Assembly (NCBI GenBank): GCA_021782055.1
Contig: JAJXVP010000058.1
Location: forward strand, 1 to 13,837
Length of the DNA stretch: 13,837 nt
Direction: 5' to 3'
Origin: a bacterium
GTDB taxonomy: Bacteria; Spirochaetota; Spirochaetia; JABEVK01
Shown here: positions 1 to 7,496 of the stretch, piece after piece
Layout of the letters: each line of letters starts with the position of its first letter
Position numbering within the stretch: the first letter of the stretch is position 1
Position numbers and translations under genes: made by a program
The notes under the pieces: generated by a model
What the model was told of the DNA's origin: nothing
Seen by the model: the letters and a program-made list of their open reading frames with translations, nothing else
Databases searched by the model: none

Positions 1-120
1 TTACTGGCCCAACGTCAAAAGACCTTGAATACAGCTGCAAGCCTACACCCAGAACGATTTGTCCACGGTTGCCGTCGAATAGCAGTCCAATCCGTTGTCG
101 TGCTCAACAGGGCCTCGTAA
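1..120 (+). pseudogene. C-terminal end of an IS3-family OrfB transposase (cut by window start)
   Basis: Reading from base 1 in frame 1 gives 39 open codons ending in TAA at 118-120. The peptide contains LLAQRQKTLNTAA followed by HPERFVHG and finishes VVVLNRAS. This is the layout of the extreme C-terminus of IS3-family OrfB (DDE, rve-type) transposases, which typically end with an 'R..TL..A...PERFV.G.P......VWIN.P' block. Only the tail after the catalytic core is inside the window, so it cannot be told whether the transposase is intact to the left or already degenerate. The final residues depart from the usual VWIN-P ending, which hints at divergence. Family assignment comes from recalled motif pattern, not from a search. 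Confidence 0.66.
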
Positions 121-140
121 TTATATTAATAATCCAACCG

Positions 141-163
141 AAAAGGCGCCATCTATATTGACA
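141..163 (+). repeat. Putative right terminal inverted repeat of the IS element
   Basis: The segment begins AAAAGGCGCCATC and ends TATATTGACA. It sits 20 bases past the transposase stop, where the terminal repeat of an IS3-type element is expected, and ends with the ACA typical of the family. The matching left repeat is not in the window, so this is unconfirmed. The terminal TTGACA also equals a perfect sigma-70 -35 hexamer pointing out of the element. Confidence 0.45.
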
Positions 164-386
164 GATACCGCATGATAATCCCATTAATAGGGGTGTATTA
201 GGTATAGGTGCTTATTATTTTGACTCTAAAGCTACTTTAGCGGATCTTCTGTCACAATACAAAAGCTTAGACTTTTCTGAGAAAAGACACCACAATATAT
301 CGATGATTTACAACATCAACAAATGGGATTCTGTTGCCGATCGGTATTTGGTTGCTTTTCATGATATAATTAGAAACAATCGTTGA
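164..386 (+). pseudogene. C-terminal remnant of a glycosyltransferase (DUF1972/GT4-like), truncated by an IS
   Basis: The frame that runs from the IS boundary to TGA at 384-386 encodes about 73 residues, beginning HDNPINRGVLG shortly after the join, then GAYYFDS, DLLSQY and a tail with W, Y and F residues (KWDSVADRYLVAFHDII). The order 'DNPFNREVLG..A.YF.s...L......W..va..Y...F' is what I recall from the ends of rhamnosyltransferase-like GT4/DUF1972 enzymes, where the acidic NP-R-E stretch contributes to nucleotide-sugar binding. Here the usual E after R is G. No start codon or ribosome site lies between the IS end and the motif, so it is a decapitated gene rather than a short one. It is AT-rich like the next gene and probably belonged to the same glycan cluster. 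Confidence 0.6.
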
Positions 387-459
387 CATATGCGGCTTAG
401 TAATTGTTTTGTAATCCTCAGAATTATTTAAATATCCAAAAACTGGGGTTGGGATAGGT

Positions 460-1779
460 ATGACAAAGTTTAGAAAGCTTATATTTTTTGTCCTGTATTT
501 ACTTTTATTCTCCACAATAGCTTTTAGAGTAAAATTGTTTTTTTTCTCCAGTATTAGTAGAGAATTGTTAGTAATTCAGACTCTGATATTTGTTTTTTTA
601 TTTGGATACTTCATGTGGCAAGAAGCGATCTCGAATATTTTTCATTTGTATTTAAGATATTCAAGAAAACTCGCTTTGAAAAATATTAATCTGGCAACGT
701 CAATGGAGGTTGTTTTAACGTTTCTTTTTTTTGTTGGGTTTGGTGGTTTTTCTAGTTTTCAGTGGACATTATTGACAGTTGATCCGATTTGTTTTTTGTT
801 TTCATTTCTTGTTATGTATTACTGGGTGGCTTCTCTTTCTTACAGAGATTTTTTTGTTTCAAATACTCTAATATTTGCGAATAAAAAATTCTGGGATAAG
901 TCAATGCTTTGGATAAAAGATCCTCGTGGAAAAAAGAATTTTGTATATTTTGATGATACAAATTTAAGTTCAACACAATTTGAGTCTATTTTGATTGAAA
1001 AACGAGCAAGTGAAGTAGTTATAGTAAAAACTGACTTCAGTAAAAATTTGATTGATTTGATTATTAGAGAACTCAAAAATCATAATATAGGTTATTTCTT
1101 AATCGAAAATGAAGCGTTCTGGAAAGACAATGATCGTTTTGATCAGCAATATTTGGTACGCGGTTATACAAACAGGGATTCCCTTTTGAATGTGTCTATA
1201 AAAAGAATAATCGATGTTCTTTTTTCGTTAATAGCTTTATTTCTGCTTCTCCCCGTTTTTGTTTTGGTTTTTTTGTTGATAAAAGCAGAAGATGGAGGAC
1301 CAGTTTTTTATGTTAGTAAAAGAATTGGTAAAAATGGTAGAGAAATTAATTTTATTAAGTTTCGGTCTATGGTTGTCAATGCAGAAAAATTAAAATCGAG
1401 TATTTTTCATTTAAATGAACGTCCAGAGGGTCCGTTGTTTAAAATGAAAAATGATCCCCGCGTTACGAGAATAGGGCGAATATTAAGGAAGTATAGTATT
1501 GATGAATTGCCACAATTTATAAATGTTTTTAAGGGCGATTTGAGTCTTGTAGGACCCAGGCCACATTTAGCTTCAGAAGTTGCACATTACAAGGGGTTTC
1601 AATACCAAAGAATGGATTGTATACCGGGAATTACCTGTCTTGCCCAAATTAAAGATAGAAATGGATTATCGTTGGACAAGTGGATTCAGCTTGATTTAAA
1701 GTATCGCAATGAATGGAACTTTAAATTAGATTTTCTTATACTAGCAAAAACAGTAAAAATGATTTTCAAGGGTGTTTAG
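460..1779 (+). CDS. Polyprenyl-phosphate sugar-1-phosphate transferase (bacterial sugar transferase family)
   Basis: This inner-membrane enzyme of 439 residues should transfer a hexose-1-phosphate from a nucleotide sugar to undecaprenyl phosphate, the priming step for capsule, exopolysaccharide or O-antigen repeats. Four hydrophobic segments lie at about residues 5-28, 33-53, 82-105 and 108-126. A Rossmann-like soluble part follows at about 145-235 (CoA_binding_3-like). The catalytic Bac_transf domain runs from about 245 to 435 and starts with a membrane-embedded hydrophobic stretch. Visible signature motifs are KFRSM (300-304), DELPQ (348-352), GDLSLVGPRP ending at 368 and PGIT at 389-392. 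The Asp-Glu of DELPQ and the GPRP arginine are the expected active-site features. The length fits the WbaP/EpsE-like long class. ATG at 460 follows a purine-rich GGGGTTGGGATAGG, which supports this start. The gene is strikingly AT-rich compared with everything after about 2.1 kb. The sugar specificity cannot be read from sequence. Confidence 0.93.
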   Translation: MTKFRKLIFFVLYLLLFSTIAFRVKLFFFSSISRELLVIQTLIFVFLFGYFMWQEAISNIFHLYLRYSRKLALKNINLATSMEVVLTFLFFVGFGGFSSFQWTLLTVDPICFLFSFLVMYYWVASLSYRDFFVSNTLIFANKKFWDKSMLWIKDPRGKKNFVYFDDTNLSSTQFESILIEKRASEVVIVKTDFSKNLIDLIIRELKNHNIGYFLIENEAFWKDNDRFDQQYLVRGYTNRDSLLNVSIKRIIDVLFSLIALFLLLPVFVLVFLLIKAEDGGPVFYVSKRIGKNGREINFIKFRSMVVNAEKLKSSIFHLNERPEGPLFKMKNDPRVTRIGRILRKYSIDELPQFINVFKGDLSLVGPRPHLASEVAHYKGFQYQRMDCIPGITCLAQIKDRNGLSLDKWIQLDLKYRNEWNFKLDFLILAKTVKMIFKGV

Positions 1780-1804
1780 AATTTGCATTAGCATAAAGGA
1801 AACT

Positions 1805-4402
1805 ATGAAACTTATATTAATTTTTGCCCTCCTAACATTGGGAGGTTTTCTTCAGGCTCAGGATTATTCTGGTTTAACAGGTAATAATTCTTTGAGTAGT
1901 ATTTCAGGTGACCAGCAACTAGCTTTGAAGTCTTTGGCCAGTCAAAACACTCAAGCCTCAGCTCAGCCCACCCCAACGCCCACTCCACAGCCGACACCTG
2001 TTGCAAGTCTGCTCCCGACCGAAGAAAAGTTGTCACCAGTAGAAAAGCTGTACGAGCATATTTATAGCGAAAATAAAGATACTGCTCCCTTGCGTCAGTA
2101 TGGGTACGATATTACAAAACCTTTCCATATCCCCTTAGCTGGCAATGTCTTACCAAGTTATGTATTAGGGCCGGGGGACGAGCTAACGTTGTATGTTTGG
2201 GGTGACCCTGTCGACCTGGGTGCTATACCCCCGTTAAGCCATTTAGAGGTTGGTAAGTCTGGCGGTGTATTTTACGCGCCTGTAGGTTTTTTGCCAGCTT
2301 CAGGTTTGACTTTAGGTGAATTGCAGAAAACTCTAAAGCAAGAAATGGCTCGTAAGTTCAAGCATTTTGATTTGTCGGTGACCGTGAGTCAAATTCGTCA
2401 GTTTTCTGTGCTGGTGACCGGGTTTGTCCGCCACCCAGGGTTGATTCCCATAACCTCGGGGTACGATGTTCTGTCAGTCTTGCAGGCCGCAGGCGGCGTC
2501 AGTAAAAATGGTAGTTTACGATCGATCGTGTGGACCTCGGCTGACGGGCAGACTCATACGATTGACTTATACAAATTGCTCATGTACGGAAAACCTCTCA
2601 AAATTAGCTTTAACGAAGGTGATTCGTTGTATGTTCCCCCATTAGGGACTACCGTGGCGGTGGCAGGCGCGGTTCTGCGCCCCGCGATTTACGAAGCCTT
2701 ACCTAACGAAACTTTAAAAGATTTTCTTGCTATGGCGGGGGGCGCAGCATTAAATAGCGCCCAGGGCCAGTACCGTGTGACGACCTTACAGGGGGGGACC
2801 GCCTCTGTCGCCCAAGGCAGTATCGCTCAAAGCAACTTTAGTCAACAAACGGTAAAAGCCCCCACCTTGCTCGAACTCTACCCTGGCAGTTTACAAATCA
2901 ACAACGGCGTTTATGCAGAAGGTCCCCTCTATAACCCGGGTTGGTTTCTCCTGGCCAATAACCGTAGCTTAGCATCAGTTTTAAAAAACCTAGATTTCGA
3001 GCCTTCCGCAGACATGGGGCGTGCCGTCATCCTCCGAACCGCTCCCGAAACGAATGTGGTCACTGCCGTTAGCTTTGACCCAATTGCTGTTTTGAACGGA
3101 AAAGCCGATGTGACGCTTGAACCACGTGACAAACTCGTCTTTTTTCAAAATCAAACAAAAAAAGATGTTGTTATTTTTGGTGCCGTTCAAAAAGCCGCGG
3201 TGGTTCCTTGGCGAACGAAGCTTGAACTTAACGATGTCCTCGGGGCTGTGTCCTTTCAAGGGGACCCGCGCAACCTAATGGTAAGAGTGTTTCAAAAGGA
3301 ACCGGAGACCTCGGCGGATGAAAATAACCGACTAGTTCAAGGGAAAAATGCCAGTGGTAACGCTGAAGGCCAGAGTAACACCAATTCTACTCAGTTCGAT
3401 TTGGCCTTGCTGGCACAACAGAATCAACAAAAGCAACAGAATTCGACAGTTCCAACACTCAAGTCTACTACAGAACAGCGTCCCCGAGAAAAGAATACCA
3501 TTCATGACGTTTATTTGCGTGACTATCTAACCTCCCCTGACTCTAAGCCTTTTTACATCGAGCCCGGGGCTCGCCTTGAAGTGTTACCAATCCCGTCCAC
3601 TATTCCCAGCCAGATGGTTGTTCTTAATGGGGCTGTGGCTCGTCCGGGAACTTACCCCTTAATTGCCGGTATGAAACTCACGGACCTTATCGCCGAGGCG
3701 GGCGGGGTGACAAAGAATGCGTTCTTAACGGGTATTGTGATCAACCGTAAGACTATTGTCTCAGGGCAAAAAGCTGAGGTCAACAAAGTAACGTTAGCCA
3801 TGAAGTTGCAAATTGCCGATTTAGAATCACAATTGCCGGGTATTACGGATCCGATTTCTCGTGCGGCCTTGTTGTCAAAGATTTCAGCGCAAAAGACGGC
3901 CCTTTCGGTGCTTCAAGCCGATTTGGCCAATTCCCTTGGGCGGCTCAATATTCAAATGCCTTCTACCTATGCCCAGCTGAAAGGGTCGCAAGTTGATGTA
4001 AGTTTAGAAGATGGTGATAAGATCTTTATACCCCAGGTTCCAAGCTATGTGCTGGCCGTGGGAGCCGTGTATAACCAATCGGCTCAGGCCTATCTTCCTG
4101 GCGAAACGGTGGGTGATGTCCTTTCGCGGTCTGGTGGTATAAGTCCTACGGGCGATGCCAGTAAGGTTTACGTGGTTCGGGCAAACGGGTTGGTTGAAAG
4201 TTCAATCAATCACCAGTTCCTTTTCTGGAATAATTTCAACCAAGTCAAATTAGGACCTGGTGACGCCGTGGTGGTTCCTGCGAGTGACCAGAACGCCGTT
4301 GATGCCTGGGCCGTCTTTAAAGATTCCGTCAATATTTTGGGTACTTTAGTGGGTACTACGGCAAATACCTTCGCGATCTTGAAGACCTTGGGGCTGATAT
4401 GA
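1805..4402 (+). CDS. Large multi-SLBB polysaccharide export protein (Wza-like)
   Basis: This is a probable outer-membrane/periplasmic export channel protein of 865 residues. I chose ATG 1805 because AAAGGA lies just upstream and the protein then opens with a clean signal peptide ([19 protein letters not shown]); a GTG at 1772 in the same frame would overlap the previous gene and bury that signal. A Pro/Thr repeat spans about residues 54-65. The Poly_export domain begins at [15 protein letters not shown] (about 119) and continues to about 200. Five SLBB-like units follow, recognisable by 'V.GAV..PG.Y....G..L.D.L..AGG': about 201-245, 284-320, 456-495, 604-645 and 748-795. A Gln/Asn-rich linker (about 518-558) and a helical, coiled-coil-prone stretch (about 658-715) separate units. 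The end may be the amphipathic helix that spans the outer membrane in Wza. Wza itself is near 380 residues, so this is more than double. There is no lipobox cysteine. The stop overlaps the rmlA start by four bases, indicating translational coupling. Confidence 0.88.
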   Translation: MKLILIFALLTLGGFLQAQDYSGLTGNNSLSSISGDQQLALKSLASQNTQASAQPTPTPTPQPTPVASLLPTEEKLSPVEKLYEHIYSENKDTAPLRQYGYDITKPFHIPLAGNVLPSYVLGPGDELTLYVWGDPVDLGAIPPLSHLEVGKSGGVFYAPVGFLPASGLTLGELQKTLKQEMARKFKHFDLSVTVSQIRQFSVLVTGFVRHPGLIPITSGYDVLSVLQAAGGVSKNGSLRSIVWTSADGQTHTIDLYKLLMYGKPLKISFNEGDSLYVPPLGTTVAVAGAVLRPAIYEALPNETLKDFLAMAGGAALNSAQGQYRVTTLQGGTASVAQGSIAQSNFSQQTVKAPTLLELYPGSLQINNGVYAEGPLYNPGWFLLANNRSLASVLKNLDFEPSADMGRAVILRTAPETNVVTAVSFDPIAVLNGKADVTLEPRDKLVFFQNQTKKDVVIFGAVQKAAVVPWRTKLELNDVLGAVSFQGDPRNLMVRVFQKEPETSADENNRLVQGKNASGNAEGQSNTNSTQFDLALLAQQNQQKQQNSTVPTLKSTTEQRPREKNTIHDVYLRDYLTSPDSKPFYIEPGARLEVLPIPSTIPSQMVVLNGAVARPGTYPLIAGMKLTDLIAEAGGVTKNAFLTGIVINRKTIVSGQKAEVNKVTLAMKLQIADLESQLPGITDPISRAALLSKISAQKTALSVLQADLANSLGRLNIQMPSTYAQLKGSQVDVSLEDGDKIFIPQVPSYVLAVGAVYNQSAQAYLPGETVGDVLSRSGGISPTGDASKVYVVRANGLVESSINHQFLFWNNFNQVKLGPGDAVVVPASDQNAVDAWAVFKDSVNILGTLVGTTANTFAILKTLGLI

Positions 4403-5268
4403 AAGGAATTATCTTAGCAGGGGGCAGTGGTACCCGCTTGTACCCGGCTACTCGCGTGGTCTGTAAACAGCTTTTGCCGGTGTATGACAAGCCCATGATT
4501 TACTACCCCTTGTCGACACTGATGTTGGCAGGGATAAAAGAGATTCTCATCATCTCAACCCCTGCCGATACCCCGAGGTTTCAAGACCTCTTGGGTAATG
4601 GCGCGGACTTGGGCCTCAAATTAAGCTACAAGGTTCAAGAGGTTCCCAATGGACTGGCACAGGCCTTTGTGCTAGGGCGCGAGTTTGTGGGTGACGATTC
4701 TGTCTGCTTGGTTTTAGGTGATAACATCTTCTATGGCCCGCACTTAACGGGTATGCTTCAAAAAGCCGCTCAATGTCAGTCAGGTGCTACAGTCTTTGGG
4801 TACTATGTTAGTGACCCCGAACGGTATGGTGTGGTCGATTTTGACGCCTCGGGCAAGGCCCTATCCCTCGAAGAAAAGCCTACCAAGCCTAAGTCAAACT
4901 ACGCCGTTGTGGGCTTGTACTTTTACGATAACCAAGTTCTCGACATCGCGGCCAACCTTAAACCGTCGGCTCGGGGCGAATACGAAATCACCGATGTTAA
5001 CCGCGAATACTTGAACCGGGGTCAGCTCAACGTCGAGCTCATGAGCCGGGGCTATGCTTGGCTCGATACGGGCACCCACGATAGCTTAGTTGATGCTACC
5101 AACTTCGTTAAAGCGATCGAAGACCGCCAGGGCCTAAAAATCGCCTGCCTCGAAGAAGTGGCCTTTCGTATGGGCTACATTACGAAAGACCACCTGCGTG
5201 TTTTGTATGAACGCCAAGCCAAATCATCGTATGGAGCGTACCTCAAGCGGTTGTTGAGTGAGGTTTAA
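4399..5268 (+). CDS. rmlA: Glucose-1-phosphate thymidylyltransferase
   Basis: This 289-residue enzyme makes dTDP-glucose from dTTP and glucose-1-phosphate, the first step of dTDP-L-rhamnose synthesis in the cytoplasm. The N-terminus carries the nucleotidyltransferase signature GGSGTRLYP (residues 8-16), [16 protein letters not shown] (23-38), the sugar-binding PNGLAQA (83-89) and the metal-binding LGDN with D108. Further on are EEKP, the YFYD strand and [13 protein letters not shown] '[11 protein letters not shown]', then [11 protein letters not shown], all diagnostic of RmlA/RfbA as opposed to GalU or GlmU. Length matches the family (about 290). The ATG sits in an ATGA overlap with the stop of the export gene, so translation is probably coupled. 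The next rml gene is 1.7 kb away because two reverse-strand genes intervene. No clear terminator hairpin is visible in the 34 bases after the stop. Confidence 0.97.
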   Translation: MKGIILAGGSGTRLYPATRVVCKQLLPVYDKPMIYYPLSTLMLAGIKEILIISTPADTPRFQDLLGNGADLGLKLSYKVQEVPNGLAQAFVLGREFVGDDSVCLVLGDNIFYGPHLTGMLQKAAQCQSGATVFGYYVSDPERYGVVDFDASGKALSLEEKPTKPKSNYAVVGLYFYDNQVLDIAANLKPSARGEYEITDVNREYLNRGQLNVELMSRGYAWLDTGTHDSLVDATNFVKAIEDRQGLKIACLEEVAFRMGYITKDHLRVLYERQAKSSYGAYLKRLLSEV

Positions 5269-5302
5269 AATTAAAATCCCTCGGTGAGACTCTCGTTATC
5301 CC

Positions 5303-5557
5303 TCATTCCCCTTTGGTTTGATAGTACAACAGCTGGTTTTCTAGCTCACGCTGATAGGCGCGGGTTTCGACAAGCCATAGCGCTAAGCGGCGAAACTCCT
5401 CGTAGGTTAAAAGTTCCCCTGCGGGTAGGTTGTCCCGGGCTGGGGCGTGTACCCACTTGACTGTTGGTTCAAGGGGGCGTACCGGTAACGGTAGTTTCAC
5501 CCCTGCGGTTGCGCACGAACTCAAAAGCAAGACAATAATAAGAATACTGAGCCTCAT
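5303..5557 (-). CDS. Small lipoprotein of unknown function, possibly o-spanin-like
   Basis: This 84-residue protein starts MRLSILIIVLLLSSC, a signal peptide with lipobox LSSC and lipidated Cys at residue 15. I chose the ATG at 5557 because GAGGAG lies 7 bases upstream on this strand; a further in-frame start 10 codons upstream lacks such a site and would spoil the signal peptide. The mature part is short and proline-rich (KLPLPVRPLEP), followed by LLTYEEFRRLALWLVETRAYQRELENQLLYY split over a helix near the C-terminus. That arrangement (lipid anchor, Pro-rich stretch, short helix ending in L-x-YY) resembles phage Rz1/o-spanin-type lysis lipoproteins, but that is a structural analogy only, with no holin, endolysin or i-spanin gene nearby. 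It lies 84 bases downstream of the AAA ATPase gene on the same strand and converges on rmlA. Confidence 0.7.
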   Translation of the reverse strand: MRLSILIIVLLLSSCATAGVKLPLPVRPLEPTVKWVHAPARDNLPAGELLTYEEFRRLALWLVETRAYQRELENQLLYYQTKGE

Positions 5558-5564
5558 CACCAAT

Positions 5565-5570
5565 CTCCTC
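5565..5570 (-). promoter_or_regulatory. Ribosome binding site deciding the lipoprotein start
   Basis: On the minus strand GAGGAG lies seven bases before ATG 5557. This strong Shine-Dalgarno match decides between that ATG and the longer in-frame candidate at 5587. Confidence 0.75.
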
Positions 5571-5641
5571 TCGAGGGTAGGTGACATGCCAACTCGGTGT
5601 TCTGCTTCAAATTTCTTTGACGATTTTTCTATGCTGTTGCT

Positions 5642-6886
5642 CTAGCCCAGAAAGTAAGCCGCCTGCACTGCCGTTATGCCTTGGATTAAAGGGCGGGTTT
5701 CGGAATCTTGCGATAAGACGAAAGAACCTAAAAGCGGTTTATCAAGAAACTCCTGTAGGCCCCGAAGGGCTCGTCCATCCGAATGGCTGACTTTTTCAGC
5801 CATTTTAATTTCAAACGCGTAGTAGCCTCGCGGGGTTTCTACTAAAACATCGACTTCACGACCGTCTACCGTTCTCAGGTGCGTAAACTCGGCAGTAAGA
5901 CCTAAAGCACGAGCCTGTTTGTAAAGCTCAGCGGTAACCAGGCTTTCGAATTCATGGCCAGTCAGGTCGCCTTCGCGTTGAAGAACAGCCCGCAAAACCC
6001 CATGATCTAAGTAGTGCACTTTGGGCGTCTTGCTCAGCCTTTTGGCAGGGTTTTTGGTCCATGGCGCCAGGCTCAAGGCTTGGTAGCTTAATTCAAAATA
6101 GCGAAGGTAGCGCTGAACCGTTTTCACGCTTAAACCGAGTTCAACTGCTAAAGCGGAGGCGTTGACTAAAGTTCCGGTTCCCAAAGCCAATCTTTTTTGC
6201 AGCCTTGTAAAGGCGTCTAAATCGCGAAAGTTGGCAAGATCGCGAACGTCGCGCTCAAGATAGGTCCTAACGTAATTCCGCAACCAGAGTTGTCGGTCAA
6301 CAGCGTTTTCTGTTTGCGTGAGTGCTGGGTAGCCTCCCCAGCTGAGGTAATGGCTCCAGGCCTTTCCCTTCGCAGGGTGCCTAGGGTCTAAAAAGGCATC
6401 GGGTAAAAGGTCAAGACTCCTGCCTTGTAAAAGTTGTTGCCAAAGGCTCGGTTTGACCTCTTCGTCGAACGTCTGCGTGACCAGTTCTGGCAAAGTTAAA
6501 GGAAAGACTTCAACGATAGCGCAACGGCCTGCTAGGCTTTCTTTGACCTTTTCAAGAAGAAGCAACTGACTTGAACCTAAAAGAACATACCGGGTTTCCG
6601 GTGACAAATCGTAGACAGCTTTAATCGCCTCGATCAACCCAGGCTCTTTTTGCACTTCGTCGAGAATGGCGTGGGGGTAAAGACTCTTCCACTGTGCCGA
6701 TGTCAGTTTGGCCCATCGGCTACGCGTTACAGGGTCATCCAGCGAAATATAGGCATAGTCCTGAAACAGCTGTCGTGCCAAAGTGGTTTTGCCTGTTTGC
6801 CGCGCTCCGGTCAAAACAAGAATTCTGCCAAAAGGGCTGGCACTGGTTTGCTGTACTAAGGTGCTGGTCTGTCGTGCTTTTATCAT
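5642..6886 (-). CDS. AAA_14-type ATPase with C-terminal DUF4143 domain
   Basis: This 414-residue protein belongs to the widespread but functionally obscure 'ATP-binding protein / DUF4143' group. The N-terminal P-loop domain shows Walker A GARQTGKTT (27-35), Walker B AILDEVQ with D76 E77, a GSSQLLLL sensor-like strand (104-111) and a conserved Arg in LAGR (121). The middle holds the family's W-G-GYP motif (SWGGYPAL, 182-189), then YVRTYLERDV (205-213) and a helix-turn-helix-like segment LAVELGLSVKTVQRYLRYFE (247-265). The C-terminus has HEFESLV..E followed by GREVDVLVETPRGYYAFEIK, giving D346, E359 and K361 in a PD-(D/E)XK-nuclease-like arrangement. Length is typical. The role is unknown; related genes are often mobile or clustered with defence and toxin-antitoxin genes, which is context and not proof. 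It is transcribed against the rml genes and diverges from rmlC. ATG 6886 is the best start, as the P-loop follows within 30 residues. Confidence 0.9.
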   Translation of the reverse strand: MIKARQTSTLVQQTSASPFGRILVLTGARQTGKTTLARQLFQDYAYISLDDPVTRSRWAKLTSAQWKSLYPHAILDEVQKEPGLIEAIKAVYDLSPETRYVLLGSSQLLLLEKVKESLAGRCAIVEVFPLTLPELVTQTFDEEVKPSLWQQLLQGRSLDLLPDAFLDPRHPAKGKAWSHYLSWGGYPALTQTENAVDRQLWLRNYVRTYLERDVRDLANFRDLDAFTRLQKRLALGTGTLVNASALAVELGLSVKTVQRYLRYFELSYQALSLAPWTKNPAKRLSKTPKVHYLDHGVLRAVLQREGDLTGHEFESLVTAELYKQARALGLTAEFTHLRTVDGREVDVLVETPRGYYAFEIKMAEKVSHSDGRALRGLQEFLDKPLLGSFVLSQDSETRPLIQGITAVQAAYFLG

Positions 6887-6889
6887 AAT

Positions 6890-6940
6890 CCATAATATAG
6901 CGTAAAAATTGGATTTGTATACCTAATTATGGCGTAAATT
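6890..6940. repeat. Direct and inverted repeats between the divergent ATPase and rmlC genes
   Basis: The heptamer GCGTAAA occurs at 6900-6906 and again at 6932-6938, exactly 32 bases apart (about three helical turns). Alignment of 6894-6908 with 6926-6940 matches at 11 of 15 positions. Overlaid on this, CCATAATATAG (6890-6900) and CTAATTATGG (6923-6932) are imperfect inverted copies. The AT-rich stretch lies in a 67-base divergent gap. The spacing and symmetry suggest a pair of protein-binding sites controlling one or both genes. This is inferred from the pattern alone. Confidence 0.45.
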
Positions 6941-6941
6941 T

Positions 6942-6948
6942 AGGGAGG
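6942..6948 (+). promoter_or_regulatory. Strong ribosome binding site for the TTG start of rmlC
   Basis: AGGGAGG lies five bases before TTG 6954. It supports the use of a rare TTG initiator, since no suitable ATG or GTG exists before the conserved RmlC N-terminus. Confidence 0.75.
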
Positions 6949-6953
6949 CATCC

Positions 6954-7496
6954 TTGCCCTTTTCGTTCACCCCAGGCCCCTTAAAAGGCCTTGTCATCAT
7001 CGAACCTCGCCGTTTTCCCGATGGGCGGGGGTGGTTTCAAGAAGGCTACAAACGGTTCGATTTTGTTCAGGCCGGTATTAGTGAAACTTTTGTTCAAGAT
7101 AATATCTCGCGTTCTAGCAAAGGAACGTTGCGGGGGTTGCACTTTCAACAGGGGGCCTATGCCCAAGGTAAGCTGGTGAGTGTTCTGGCAGGGGCCGTCT
7201 GGGACGTTGCTGTCGATCTTCGCCCCGACTCGCCCACCAAGGGCCAATGGTTTGGGGTCGAACTAACTGCCGATCAACCACGTCTGTTCTACATCCCCCC
7301 AGGTTTTGCCCATGGGTTTGTGGCTTTACAGGACGAGACGCTGTTCACCTACAAATGCACCGCCGAATACCATAAGCCCAGCGAGGGCGGCATCGTGTGG
7401 AACGACCCAACCTTGGCGATCAAGTGGCCCCTGACCGACGTTCAAGTGTCTGACAAAGACGGGGTGTTGCCCACGTGGAAGGAGTTCTGGTCATGA
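6954..7496 (+). CDS. rmlC: dTDP-4-dehydrorhamnose 3,5-epimerase
   Basis: This 180-residue cupin enzyme epimerises C3 and C5 of dTDP-4-keto-6-deoxy-glucose, the third step to dTDP-L-rhamnose. Key residues sit at the expected family numbers: RGLHFQ with H63, QGKLV with K73, VWDVAVDLR with D84, and Tyr133 in FTYKCTAEYH. The sequences DNISRSSKGTLRG, FYIPPGFAHGF and GGIVWNDP are classic RmlC blocks. Length is typical (about 180). Translation starts at TTG 6954, backed by AGGGAGG five bases upstream. The stop codon overlaps the rmlD ATG in an ATGA, implying coupling. The gene restarts the rml series after the reverse-strand interruption, so it either has its own promoter in the gap before it or depends on read-through from rmlA. 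Confidence 0.96.
   Translation: MPFSFTPGPLKGLVIIEPRRFPDGRGWFQEGYKRFDFVQAGISETFVQDNISRSSKGTLRGLHFQQGAYAQGKLVSVLAGAVWDVAVDLRPDSPTKGQWFGVELTADQPRLFYIPPGFAHGFVALQDETLFTYKCTAEYHKPSEGGIVWNDPTLAIKWPLTDVQVSDKDGVLPTWKEFWS

Larger units (their letters stand above)
1..163 (+). mobile_element. Right end of an IS3-family insertion sequence
   Basis: The element comprises the OrfB tail (1-120), a 20-base spacer, and a probable right terminal repeat at about 141-163 ending in TTGACA. The usual IS3-family terminus TGT...ACA is compatible with this. Directly after base 163 a different reading frame begins that looks like a glycosyltransferase C-terminus and has no start of its own. The join therefore marks the insertion point. 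The left end and any target-site duplication lie outside the window, so the boundary is placed by inference and could be off by a few bases. Confidence 0.55.

Noticed and set aside
383..415. TTGACA at 383-388 with TGTAAT at 410-415 as a promoter for the sugar transferase gene
   Set aside because: The spacing is 21 bases, too long for a normal sigma-70 promoter, and the -35 hexamer overlaps the stop codon of the glycosyltransferase remnant.
267..515. An 82-codon reverse-strand open frame crossing the glycosyltransferase remnant and the sugar transferase start
   Set aside because: It overlaps two better-supported forward frames, has no family resemblance and lacks a ribosome binding site; it is a shadow in AT-rich DNA.
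1772..1804. GTG 1772 as the start of the export protein
   Set aside because: It would overlap the upstream gene and place 11 polar residues before a perfect signal peptide; AAAGGA supports ATG 1805.
5269..5302. A bidirectional terminator between rmlA and the convergent lipoprotein gene
   Set aside because: Convergent genes make a terminator likely, but I could find no convincing hairpin with a T-run in these 34 bases.
5642..6886. The AAA_14/DUF4143 gene as a transposition protein of a larger mobile element
   Set aside because: No transposase, terminal repeats or target duplications could be recognised on either side of the module.
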